A DNA stretch of 52,482 nucleotides from Micractinium sp. NFX-FRZ (Eukaryota; Chlorophyta; Trebouxiophyceae; Chlorellales; Chlorellaceae): contig JAPTJF010000440.1 in NCBI GenBank assembly GCA_029339195.1, positions 1-52,482 on the forward strand. Reading direction: 5' to 3'. Shown in pieces: positions 1 to 9,991 of the stretch. Each line of letters starts with the position of its first letter. The stretch's first letter is position 1. The notes under the pieces are model-generated. The model was given only the letters and a program-made list of their open reading frames with translations. It ran no database searches and was not told where the DNA came from. Position numbers and translations under genes: made by a program.

Positions 1-121
1 CGCCAGGCGGGCTGCAGCTGCCGCCTGCACGGGCAGCCCCCAGAATGTGAGCTAATTAGGACCCAGTAGGACACATTATTACTCAATATGTGAGTCCTAA
101 CCAGGGCACATTATAGACCAG

Positions 122-1180
122 TAAACGATCTCCGGAGCCATCCCACTCCTGGCTGGGGCTGACGCGCGACGCCTGGCGCCTCCTGCTGGGCACCCGCACC
201 TTGGGGCTGTTTGTGGCACCCATCTTTGGGCCCTGCCCCGTGCTGCTGTCTGTGCTGCTCTCCGGTTACGCAGTGGTGGTGAGTGCCTGCGCGCCCGCCC
301 TGCTCCGCATCAGCGCCCGCCTGATGGCCTGCTGTCCCACCCATCCGCTCGCGGGCATGCCAGGCAAGGAGGGGGTCGCTGCTGGCTGTTGCTTACCCCC
401 GCTCCCGAGCCTCCCGCTCACTTCAGCACTGCCCGCCTCCCCCTGCAGCGGTGCGGCAACACCGACGAAATGTGCAGCACGCCGTTCCTGCGCCACCCCC
501 TGTGGGGGCAGCGCATCTCAAGGATGCATCGGGAGCTGGAAGTGGTGAGCTGGCGCGGCATGCACACGTGTGGGGGCGGAGCAGCCAGGCTGCCGCTGGT
601 CGCTGCCCTTCCAGCCGGTCACGGCCACGGCTCATCTTTGGCCCCTCTGGCGCTTCTGCTGCTGTCGTCGCCAGCGCCCGCACCTGACGTTGCGCTGTCG
701 CCCCTGCCACCTGCCCTGCTGCTGCAGCTTCACTTGCTGCTGCGCGCGCTGGACCCTTTCTGGAGCCTCTTCTGGGGCGCCTCCTCGGGCAGCCTGCTGC
801 TGCATTCTGACAGCCGCGACAGCGCAGCCAACTGCCGCACGTTCCTGACGTTTGTGCAGCTGCTGTTTGGGCTGGTGCTGCCCACCCTGCTGGTGGCACG
901 GCTGTACGCTCACGGCAAACTAGCGGGCGGCAGCGGCAGCAGTGAGCCTGCCCACTCGACGGCGCCCAGCCGCGCACAGAGCAGCACTTGTAGACAGCTG
1001 CGCTGCTGTTTGCAGCTCTGCCGGGCCTGCCTGCGCCGCCTCGTGACGGTGGCCGAGGACTGGCTGCTGCGCCTGTGCGCCATCCTCAACTGCCGCACCG
1101 GCTCCCGCCTCATCTCTGCCTGTGCTTGGACGACCACCCTCTCTCTGGTGTACATGACAGCGGTGTGCCTTGAGCCGTGA
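122..1180 (+). CDS. Multi-pass membrane protein, C-terminal part (5' end outside the window)
   Basis: Best exon model is 122..278, 449..544 and 728..1180, ending at a TGA. The introns at 279-448 and 545-727 have GTGAG donors and CTGCAG acceptors, and both are phase 0. The visible part has about three hydrophobic segments: one around WRLLLGTRTLGLFVAPIF ending LLSVLLSGYAVV, one around FVQLLFGLVLPTLLVARLY, and a last one around SLVYMTAVCLEP at the C terminus. Cys-rich loops lie between them. A further exon may end at base 46 (GTGAGC donor at 47) but its frame cannot be fixed. I do not recognise the family; similar large membrane proteins of unknown role are common in Chlorella-type algae (general knowledge). 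The exon at 122 is the least certain part. Confidence 0.5.
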
Positions 1181-2114
1181 TTGGCCGACAGAGCTGCCCG
1201 TCAGCACAGCCCCAACCAGTGTGCATGTGCCCCCAGCTGCCCCCTCCCCCTTTCCGGCTTGGGGCACTGCTGGCTTGCCCCCAGCGCACGCTTATAGTCA
1301 TTTATTCGTCAACTGATAGAATTCCCTACCATGTCCTCTTGCACCCTTTTTGTTGCACTCAGCGGATTTGCACTCTGCAAATCAGCCAACCTCTGCCCGC
1401 GCCGCGATGCGCTGCCCCCTTGTAGCCTGCCCTTGCCCATGATGCCCGCTCTCTCTCTGCGCGCTCACTACGGCCCTCTGCTTGCCTTCTTCAGACCCTT
1501 GCACATCCCATCACAGTGCCTCCCCTCTGCTTCACACACGTGCCTACCTGTTTCTGAGCTTAAAGGTTTGCATAGCTATGTTCTACCAAGATGCAAGTGA
1601 CGCTGCCTCGTGCGCTGCTCGCCGATTTGAGCCGCCCCACGAACAAGGGGAGCTGGCGCACTGTTCTCCTAGCTTTCGCTCCACTTTAACCGTCCCACCG
1701 TATGACTTCCAAGATGACGAGGCAACTTGCTTGCATCAACGTCACAAACTCGACCGCAACACGGGTGTGCCAGGTGGTGCGCGCTGTCAGAAGTCAAAAA
1801 GGGTGCCAGGCCGGGAAGTGCACACCACATTCCTGGTCCCAGCACCAGGGAGATGCAACCAGTGAAATACGCGCATGGTACAGAGGGGGTCCTCCAGGGC
1901 CTTGTCTGGGCAAGTCGATCTGGCTCCCACTGGCGGCGTCGGCGGGTGCGCCGCGCCTGCTCTGCCAGCGAGGAGGCGCGGGAGAGGCGCCTCGGCGGAC
2001 TGTCGTTGTCGCACTATCGCCCTTGTCGCTCACGTGTTCTTTTGTCTTCCCGCCGCCCAGCAGCGTGTGTCCTGCAGCTGCGAGACTCGCTCACCTCGCC
2101 GCGACGCTGCAGCC
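1181..2114. other. Intergenic region without a recognisable gene
   Basis: This stretch holds the 3' flank of the membrane-protein gene and the 5' flank of the FAM32A-like gene. Open frames here lack splice consistency and recognisable protein features. No TATA box or RNA gene was seen. Confidence 0.5.
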
Positions 2115-3538
2115 ATGCCGGTCGGCGGCAAGCTCATGCTGAAGGGCGGGCTGCAAGTAAAGGTGCGCAGCGGAGCGGGCGAGCTTTGGGCCGTTGAAGG
2201 GGGTCCGCCCGGCGCTGGCGTCGGCAGGTGGTGGGCCGCTTGCTGTCGAGCTGGACTCGTCAGGCGTCTGCACCGCCAGCTGTTGGCTCTGGGATAGAAC
2301 TTCTTGAAAAGAAGCGGCTGGTCCCTGGGACAGTCAGCAGCCTTAGTTCCCCTGCCCTGTCCCCCCTCCCGACCGCGTTGCCCGGCCCTGCAGAGCACAG
2401 GCGTGGAGAAGAAGAAAAAAAAGAAGAAGGCCAAGAAGGGCGAGGAGATGACTGAGGAGCAGAAGAAGCAGCAGGAGGAGGCACGTGAGTGGTGGAAGGA
2501 TGCTGTGCCGCTTGTCTGGCCGTTGCGGCTGCCGCCTGTCGTTGTTGTTGCTGCTGCTGCTGCTGGGCTGCCACTGCCTTTGCTGCGTCTGTTGGGCATG
2601 AGCCGCCCATAGCTGTGTAACCCCTGCTGCTGACAGCTCCACAGCTGGTGCGCCGCCACGAGAGTTGCGGCGACACCCCTGTCTATTGCTGACGCAGCAA
2701 ATGCCGAGCTGTGATCTGCGGCACCACCCGCCTTCCCCCCTGCCACCCGGGGCCGTCGCCACCCTCACCACCGCCTCCTCCTCAACACTGCTGCCCTCTG
2801 CACGCCTGCCCCTGCGCCCCTGCAGTCAAGGCGGCGGGTGTATCCGTGATGAGCGGCAAGAACTACGAGCAGGAGTTTGCCCTTGAAATGGAGAAGGCCA
2901 AGGAGGGGAAGGCCAAGACCACGCCCTGGGGCAGCGGCTACGCAAAGGCGCCAGAGATTCTGCACGGTGCGTGGGGGGCGGCGGGGGCGGGTGGGCACCA
3001 GAGGCCTGTGGAGAGTGGGGGCAAGGCACTGTGCCAAGGCACCGGAAATCATGCATGGTGCGAGGCCTGGATGGCAAGCAGTAGGGAGCTATGGGGAGGG
3101 AGCAGGGCGCTGTGGGCAGCGGGGCAGGGCGCGCTGTGCAGCGGCACCAGACATTCTGCACGGTGCCCGTGCGGCGGTGCGGGCAGGGAGCGGCAGCTGC
3201 CGGGGGCACTGTATGGGGCGGGGCGGGGCGGGCGTGCAGAGGGCTGGGGTTCCAGTGTCTTAGCTGCACCGGCAAGGTGACAGCCGTGAAATCGCCCGCC
3301 TTGCGGACACCTACGGCCCCCTGCCTGCACACCTGCACCCCTCCGGCAACCCATAAGGTGAAGGTCTTGGCAGCACAGGGCTCACAACAGCCGCCCCATC
3401 CACCCCCCGACCCCGCCCTCCCATGGCTGCCCCCGCTAATGCCTGGTTGCAGGCTACAGCAAGAAGGTGAAGGGGAAGACGGCAGAAGAGCGGCTGGACA
3501 TGCGGGCGGCCATGAAGACTGACAAGTTCTGCAAGTGA
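2115..3538 (+). CDS. Small lysine-rich FAM32A/DUF1754-like protein
   Basis: Four exons, 2115..2162, 2394..2484, 2826..2966 and 3453..3538, give 121 aa. The N terminus reads MPVGGKLMLKGGLQVK, then a run of lysines (KKKKKKKAKK) and an acidic/Gln helix. This resembles the KLKLKG plus poly-Lys start of FAM32A (Pfam DUF1754), a small nuclear protein linked to the spliceosome in animals. The C-terminal half (NYEQEFALE, PEILHGY, TAEERLDMR, ending DKFCK) differs from human FAM32A, so the family call rests mainly on the N terminus. The start is the first ATG and gives the conserved-looking N terminus directly. Intron 3 carries two decayed copies of the exon 3 end (see repeats). A nuclear role is inferred only. 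Confidence 0.55.
3033..3167 (+). repeat. Two decayed copies of the exon 3 donor junction in FAM32A-like intron 3
   Basis: The exon 3 end at about 2944-2971 (ccagagattctgcacg followed by GTGCG) recurs at 3033-3062 (ccggaaatcatgcatg plus GTGCG) and at 3138-3167 (ccagacattctgcacg plus GTGCC). All three include the GT donor and are spaced about 90-105 bases apart. Confidence 0.8.
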
Positions 3539-4080
3539 ATACCGCTCGGATAGGATGTTGTGTTACACAGGTGCATTGTGTGCGTCACAGCAGCTGCGTC
3601 TCTGTTGCACTGTGATTGCGAGGGGGATGACTGTGCCGTGCTAGGCCCCCAGGCGCTCTGTCCGCGCCCCTGCCTCCCCACCCTCCTGCCCACCGCCCGC
3701 CCGCCCTTTCGCCTCTCGCTCTGCTCTGCTTCTGCTTCTCGTTTCCTGTGCTCCCTGCTGCGTTTTGCTTGGGTTTCCCCGCTTGACCGTCTCTGACTGA
3801 CAATGACACCCCGCTTGACTTGTAAGCCGACAAGCTCCGGCGTTGCTCCTGCGTGACGGTGTGGCAGCGGGGGCTGTGCACGGTGGCGCCGAGCTGGCGG
3901 CGGCAGTGGAGTGGGGCACGGCAGCATTGCAAATGTGTATACGTACAGGCCCAATTGAGCCGTGTTTCATTGTTCGCACTGGCGCAGAGCCCCTCTAGAG
4001 CACTCCACAGCGAGCTGCAGTTTTGTTCCGCTGCTAGGCAGCGCCTTTGCGGCATAGTCGCCGCATCGGGCGGTGTAGAC
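3539..4080. other. Intergenic region, FAM32A-like 3' flank and KTI12 5' flank
   Basis: No gene seen. A TGTAA motif at 3821-3825 could end the upstream transcript. The segment before 4081 should contain the KTI12 promoter and leader, but no clear core-promoter motif is visible. Confidence 0.5.
3821..3825 (+). terminator. Candidate TGTAA polyadenylation signal
   Basis: TGTAA, the usual green-algal poly(A) signal, lies 283 bases after the FAM32A-like stop codon. A five-base match alone is weak evidence. Confidence 0.35.
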
Positions 4081-7000
4081 ATGCCTCTGATCGTAATTGC
4101 CGGCCTGCCTTGCAGTGGCAAGAGCACTGTGGCGGCGGCGCTGGCGGAGGCGTGCCGGTCGCTCGGGCAGGATGTGCAGGTCGTGGACGAGGACTCGCTG
4201 CACCTGCAGCGCAATGTCAGCTACAAAGGTGCCGCGATGAGCACCCAGCCGTGCCTGGCACCAATAAGCGGGCGTTGCCGCCGCTGGCGCCGCCGCCGCC
4301 TCTGCTGCTGCCAGGCAGCAGCTACCACAGCTGTTCACCCAGCAGCATGTTTCCTCCCCTCCCCACCATCGCCCTACTCGCCTTCCCGCCCGCAGATGCG
4401 ACCAGCGAGAAGCAGGCGCGAGGTGCGCTGATGTCGTCGGTGGAGCGCTGCCTCAGCCGGCGGCGCACCGTCATTCTGGACACGCACAACAACATCAAGG
4501 GGTATCGCTACCAGCTGTGGTGCAGTGCACGCACGGTGAGGGGTGGAGCTGGGGGTGCTGGGGCCAGCCATTGGCTGCACGGCACACATTGGGGATGAGT
4601 GTGGGACACCGCCTGCACATGGGGCATGCACGTGCAACAGTGGCCTGCAGGCAGGCGTTGATCTAGCTACAATCATTTCATTGCGAGCCATGAAATGGCT
4701 ATAGCTATACTGTGAAGCGAAGAGGTGCTGACGTGGATTGGTTACGATTTTGTAGAATGTTGCGGAGAGGGGTCTGCGGTCGCGTAGGCACGATGCTGTT
4801 TCTAAAATGCGCAATGCCATCGGACGTTGTGGCGAACGAGGGAGGCTGCGGCCTCGCCGCAGCAGCGTGTGAGCGTCGCCAAAATCGGGCGCAAAAGTCG
4901 CCTACGGGAAATGCTCCTATCATGCTCAACTGCGGGTTCCAACTCGGTGGCACCCGCATCGTCGCAAACGAAATTTTGTAAGTAAGGCGATGGGCGGGGT
5001 CCCGAGCCGTTCTGTGTTCGCTGGCGTTTTCGCGCGCGCGCAGCAGCAGGCCCAACACACGGTCGTTGTCTCGTTAGCCTGCGCAGTTTGTGGGCGCGTT
5101 GTGCCACTTTGGACGAGACGATTGCTGCCCTGACCGGCGTGTCGGAGCGTGTCGGTGAGGTGAGGCGGTGAGGTGAGGCGAGCGACGGTGTGCTGGAGGG
5201 TGCACACATCCTGGGTTACGTAATCGGTTATGCAATGGTTACGTAAGGGTCAGGTAACCACCTCCAGAAGGTCCAAGAATACTCTAGAGTTTTCTGGAAA
5301 CTCCTAGAACGGAAGCTATTAGGAAGCGTCTAGCCAGCTATGCAAGGCCGGTTTGGTCGCTGGGCAGGCTCATGGCTCGCACCCCTGTCAGGGCAACGAC
5401 AGGCTGGTTTCACTTCCTCATATCCCTAACTTGGCGTCATTCAGGTGGGCACCCGCTTCTGCATGGTGCTGGTTGACTCGCCACCTGGCAGCTGCCGCCA
5501 ATGGAACCAGGCGCGCCCAGAGGAGGCGGGGTACAGCGAGGCGACCTTCGAAGACCTGGCGGGCAGGTGGGTTGGGTTGCTTTTCCCTTTCCCGCCTGGC
5601 TTCAGGTGGTGGACTGTTGTGCGGGTATGAGCTTGGCTGAGTTGGCGGCAGGTTGGGGCAAAGCCTGCCTGCACGCGTGCATGGCACTGATCACTTGTCT
5701 CGTCTGATGCATGGCTGAACTGGCAGGCATGCGGTGAGCACTGGCTGGCTAGCTGCCTGCTTGCCTCTCCCAGTTGCCTGCTTGCCTGCCTGCTGCAGCA
5801 GCCTGCATGCCCCCCGCCTACCCACCCATGCGCACACGCTGCTCGCTGCGCCTTGAGGCTGGTGTGTGCACCCGCTCTTGTATCCTGGCAGGTTTGAGCG
5901 GCCCAACTCGCGCAACCGGTGGGACTCGCCTCTGTTCACTGTAAATCCCCTACTGGGGGAGGGCCACGTGAGGGAGCAGCTCGAAGCAGTGGCAGCCGCA
6001 GTCGCCGACACACCCCCACCGCAGGCGGCAGCAGCGGCAGCGGCGGCACGGGGGGCAGCAGCAGGGGCGGTAGACCACGGCGGCGGCGCAGCGTCGGAAG
6101 GCGACGTGGCGACATGCAACGGCAGCTCAGCAGCAGCAGCAGCGGCGGCGGCGGCGGCAGCAGGCCTACCTCCGGAGGAGGCGGCATTTGATGGGCCGCC
6201 GCAGCAGGTGCTGCAGGCAAAGGAGCTGCGGCCTCACCTTGCTACAGACACGAGTCACTCCAAGCTGTCAGGTGACTGGCAGTGCACGAGGAGCAGGCGG
6301 GACATGGGAGGAGACAGTTTGGCAGGCGCCAGCTGCGCAGAAGAGCGTGGGGGCCCCACACACTTGCGCTTTGGGGGTGCTGCCCGGCAGTCCTTCCAAC
6401 CCCCTGCAGTGTGAGAGCGCCAACACGGCTGCGGACAAACTCCACTGTAGCTGAAACTGACTTGCAACGGCGTGCTCCCTTGCCGTGCAGCCACCAACCT
6501 GCAGCACGAGATTGACAAGGCGCTGCAGCAGGTGCTGGAGGCGGTGGCGGCAGCCCAGGCAGCAGCAGGCAGCGGCGCGCCAGGCGTGGTCAGCTTTGGC
6601 GGCAGCGGCAACAGCAGCAGCAGCAGCAGCGGTACGGCACTACCTCCACTCGACATGTACCGCCCGGTGAGTGGACGTGGGGTTCAGTGGGAGGCCAGTG
6701 GGTGGCCTGTCGTACGCTGCAACATGGCTGGCAGCCCTGCTCTCATGCACTGTTCAGCGCTTTGCCGGCCTCTCCTGAGTTCCCCTCTCGAAACTTTCGG
6801 GGTGCTCCCTAGCACCCCACATGTCGCCCTTCCTCTCCCGCAGTTCTTTCCTCCCGGAGCTGCACCGCCACATCTGCACCTTACCTTGCTCACCGCACGC
6901 TACTATCCCAAAACCCAAACCCACCCTCCTCCTCCCCCCGCAGATGTTCCTCCCCGAGCTGCGCCGCCACAACTGCATCCCACCTTCATACCCACGTCAC

Positions 7001-7221
7001 CCACCCTTAACCCCCACACCGTCGCCCTCCTGCCCCTCACCCTCAACCCCCACACGTCGCCCTCCCCCTCCCCCCCGCAGATGTTCCTCCCCGAGCTGCG
7101 CCGCCACAAGCGCTCCTTCATGAAGCTGGCCACCCTGCAGACCTTCTCGCGCCTGGCCGACGCACACACTGCGCAGCGCCTGTTCATCGGATACCTGAAA
7201 GACCAGCTGGCGGCGCAGTAG
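4081..7221 (+). CDS. KTI12: KTI12, Elongator-associated P-loop protein
   Basis: Six exons (4081..4228, 4396..4535, 5445..5566, 5892..6271, 6491..6666, 7081..7221) give 368 aa. The protein starts MPLIVIAGLPCSGKST, a P-loop at residues 8-16 placed as in KTI12/DRL1. It continues with ILDTHNNIKGYRYQLWC, the VDSPPGSCRQWN segment, FERPNSRNRWDSPLF, and a C-terminal helix with RLFIGYLKDQL, all in KTI12 family order. KTI12 is known to bind Elongator and tRNA and to be needed for wobble-uridine modification of tRNA. Exon 4 carries an Ala-rich, low-complexity insert (about residues 155-220) typical of GC-rich algal proteins. Intron 2 (4536-5444) is unusually long, less GC-rich, and holds a heat-shock-element-like array. 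Intron 5 contains two copies of the exon 6 acceptor junction. Confidence 0.9.
5216..5246. promoter_or_regulatory. Pair of TTACGTAA palindromes in KTI12 intron 2
   Basis: The 8-base palindrome TTACGTAA (an A-box-like bZIP core, TACGTA) occurs at 5216-5223 and again at 5239-5246, 23 bases apart. Both lie just upstream of the heat-shock-like array. Binding is inferred from the motif only. Confidence 0.4.
5266..5310. promoter_or_regulatory. Heat-shock-element-like array of nine pentamers in KTI12 intron 2
   Basis: Nine contiguous 5-base units follow the alternating nGAAn/nTTCn rule of HSF sites. Units at 5266, 5276, 5291, 5296 and 5306 match exactly (AGAAG, AGAAT, TTTCT, GGAAA, AGAAC). Those at 5271, 5281, 5286 and 5301 each differ at one core base. 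Eukaryotic HSF binds three or more such units in alternation. It sits inside an intron, so it may be an internal promoter, an enhancer, or the relic promoter of an inserted element. Confidence 0.5.
6841..6978 (+). repeat. KTI12: Two copies of the exon 6 acceptor junction in KTI12 intron 5
   Basis: The true exon 6 start at 7078-7110 (CAG, then atgttcctccccgagctgcg) is preceded by a decayed copy at 6841-6877 (CAG, then ttctttcctcccggagctgc) and a near-perfect copy at 6941-6978 (CAG, then atgttcctccccgagctgcg, with ccgccacaactgc after it). Both copies keep the pyrimidine tract and AG. Confidence 0.85.
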
Positions 7222-8038
7222 CTGCCTGACATGTGTATGCTTCCTTCTCACACACCACGCAGCCTGGTTGTTGCTATCAGACAGACTTGTTTCACATCTT
7301 TGTCGTGCTCATTGCTTCATGCGGCCAGCTGGAAGTGTGTGGCTTGCATGGTTGTGGATCGTGCAACAGAGGAGTTCCAGAGAGCGAAGCAGGAGTGGTG
7401 CAGACACTGAGCGGAGTGCTGCTGAACAAGCTGGCAGTCACGAGGTTGAACCACCAAACGTGCTGGTGCCAGCCAGTGCGGCCGCTGCTGCTAATCGCGT
7501 GCGTGCGCTGCTGCTGTACGTGCTACAGCTGCTGCTGCTGCATGTGCACGCGGCAGACCTGCAAGCGAAGAGCCAGGACGGAACCGAAAGTTTAAAACTA
7601 CTGAAGGAGGCACAAGGTGTGAGCGACCTCCGAGGAGACCAGCAGGCATGCACACAGCGCGCCCAGCAGGCACCGCCTCGCCATCAGCCCCAGGCACTGC
7701 GGCAGCAGCGCCCCTCCCCCCTTGCCCTGCCGCTGCACCTCCTGACCCACCCCCTGCTCTGCCCCTTCATCCGCCAGGTGCGCATCCTCATGGAGTGGCG
7801 GGATGCCTCGGGCGGCTGCCTGCCCCCAATGCCCTGTGGACCCGCTGGCCCGTTTCCGCCTCTCACCTGCTGCCCCCGGGAGAGAGGGGATTGCAGCAAC
7901 CCTCCTGCTTGCATGCCTGCGCTTACAGCGTGGGTGTGCGCAGGCGGCGAAGCAGGCCCACTGCACTGCTCCCAGGCATGAGCCCACGCCTCCTTAGCCT
8001 GCCTGCTGGTTGGCCCTGCCAGGCCGGGTTGAGACGCC
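7222..8038. other. Convergent intergenic region between KTI12 and the glycosyltransferase gene
   Basis: Both neighbours end here. An open frame at 7268-7981 has no recognisable domain and skewed composition, so it is not called. A TTACA at 7923-7927 (TGTAA on the minus strand) fits the 3' end of the minus-strand gene. Confidence 0.5.
7923..7927 (-). terminator. Candidate TGTAA polyadenylation signal for the glycosyltransferase-like gene
   Basis: TGTAA on the minus strand lies 112 bases beyond the stop codon at 8039. It is a short motif, supported only by position. Confidence 0.4.
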
Positions 8039-9959
8039 CTATGTGCGCGAGGCTTCCACCGCTGCAGCCCAGGCAGCGGTGTCTTGCAACACCCTGCGAG
8101 CAGCCTCCATATTGCGCTGCATTGCCGCCCACTTGGCCCGCCACGCTGCTGTGTGCGCTGCCCGGCTGGCATCTTCGTCAAACGCTCGAAGCAAGGCTGC
8201 TGCGTAACTGCCCGCCAGCGGCGCCTCCACCCGCTGCTTTGAACCGTCCTTGGCTGCCGGCCCTGCCTTGCGCTGCTGCTCTGGTGACTTTCTAGGCTCC
8301 TTCTGCTCCTTCTGCTCTTTCTGTGACAGCGCCTGCTGCCCACGCGGCTCCTTCTGCTGTTGTGCTTGCTGCCCACGCGGCTCCTTCTGCTGCTGCTCCG
8401 ACTGCTGGCCCTCCTCTGCTGCCCGTCGCCGCCGCCCTGGCTGCTGCCGTGCCGCCGCTGCTGTCGCCACCGCTGCTGCCGCCTGTCGCTCCTCATAATG
8501 ATCCTCGTGCTCCGTTGCCTCCAGCCCATGATCCTCCTCCCCCATATCTGCTGCCTCTAGTGCCACCAGCCGCGGCCTCCACTGCTCTGCCCACACAGCT
8601 GCCCCTTCTCCCGGCCCCTCCACCAGCCTGCGTGCCGCCAGCTGCCCAGGCCTCACGCCAGCCGCGCCACGCAGCTGCTGCGACATGCGCACCCCCTCCT
8701 GTGCAGCCAGCGCCGCGGGATCTGGTGCCTCGGCGCCCTGGGGGTGGCGGTAGATGAATGCCGCCTCGCCAGGGACATACTGATAGGCTTCCAGCACCCT
8801 GCAGCGCAGCGCAGCGCAGGGGGCCGGCAGCGGCTGTCAGCGCGTGCAGCGAGCAGAGGGAGTGCGACGAGTTAGCAGGCCCACGCGTGCATGCACAGCC
8901 TCCGGCAGCTCATCTCCCAACCCTTCCCTTCTGCTTTGCTCAGTGCAGTGCCCCGCCCACCTGTTCTCTGTCAGCACTGGCGTCCCCACTTGCAGGGCAG
9001 CTGCCATGGTACTGCTGGTCTTGTTGACAAGGTACAGCTCTGCAGCGCAGCAGGGAGCAGACCACACAGGGGAGAGGTTAACGTTGGGGCCATGGCACTG
9101 CCGGCCTTGATAATGCTACCTCTTCCTGTGCATCAAAGGGAGGAGGCACGGCACATGTCAGGCCAAAGCCGTGCCGGTCCACTTCATGAGGGAAAAAACA
9201 GAGTGCAGGCTGGCCAGTGGCGGTGACGGTACAAGTGAAGGGGCAGTCCCTGCTGGCTGCTTGGTGTCGCTTGGCGAGCACTTTGAGAGGGTGTCACCCC
9301 GTGAGGTCACACAACCTAGCAGCACTACAGCGTGCGCGGCTCAGGCCAGCCTCACCCGAGCCAAAGGCAGTGAGCAGCGCCCGGCAGCGGGACAACGTGT
9401 CGTAGAACTGAGTGAAGTCCAGGTCGTACCGCCCCTCCACGAAGGCGGCCAGGGCGGGCGGCACCTCCAGAGGCACATGCCCTTCCGCCCCCACCAGCAG
9501 CAGCTTCTCTTTGCGCTGGCGGAGGGCTGCCAGAACGGCGGGGTGGGCGGCGGCGGCAAAAGCGGAGGCGTAGTCGCGACGCTGGGGGTCCACGCTGCCC
9601 TGCAGGTTGGGCAGCGGAGGTGCAGGGAGGCACACAGAAGCAGGGGCGTGGGGATGGGAGGGGTGGGGAGGCTACAAGGGCAGGCAGACAGCAAGCCAGC
9701 GCGCTCAAGGAAGGTTGGCATGCATCACACTGCACCTGAGCGCCCAGAAGCAGCGCCAACCTGGCACACTCCTCTGCTTCAAGAGCACGTGCCCCCAGCC
9801 GCCCACGCACTGCCCACCTGGATGCACAGGTGCTGCAGGGGCCCCGCATACTCGCCCTTCCCCTCGCTGGCCAGCCCGCCGCCCTTGACAGCGGGGGCCT
9901 CCTTGGGAGGGGCCCACGGCGCCAGTGGAACAATCCATGGCACCTCCAGCTGCAATGCC

Positions 9960-9991
<32 letters not shown>

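Noticed and set aside
60..121. Short direct and inverted repeats (cacattat copies) at the left edge as possible element ends
   Set aside because: Too short, imperfect and without target-site duplication; probably intron sequence.
615..727. Earlier acceptor (CTTCCAG at 614) for the last exon of the membrane protein
   Set aside because: It would enter the last exon out of frame; the acceptor at 727 joins in phase 0.
7268..7981. 237-codon plus-strand open frame after KTI12
   Set aside because: No homology features, no splice context, and it lies where two convergent 3' ends are expected.
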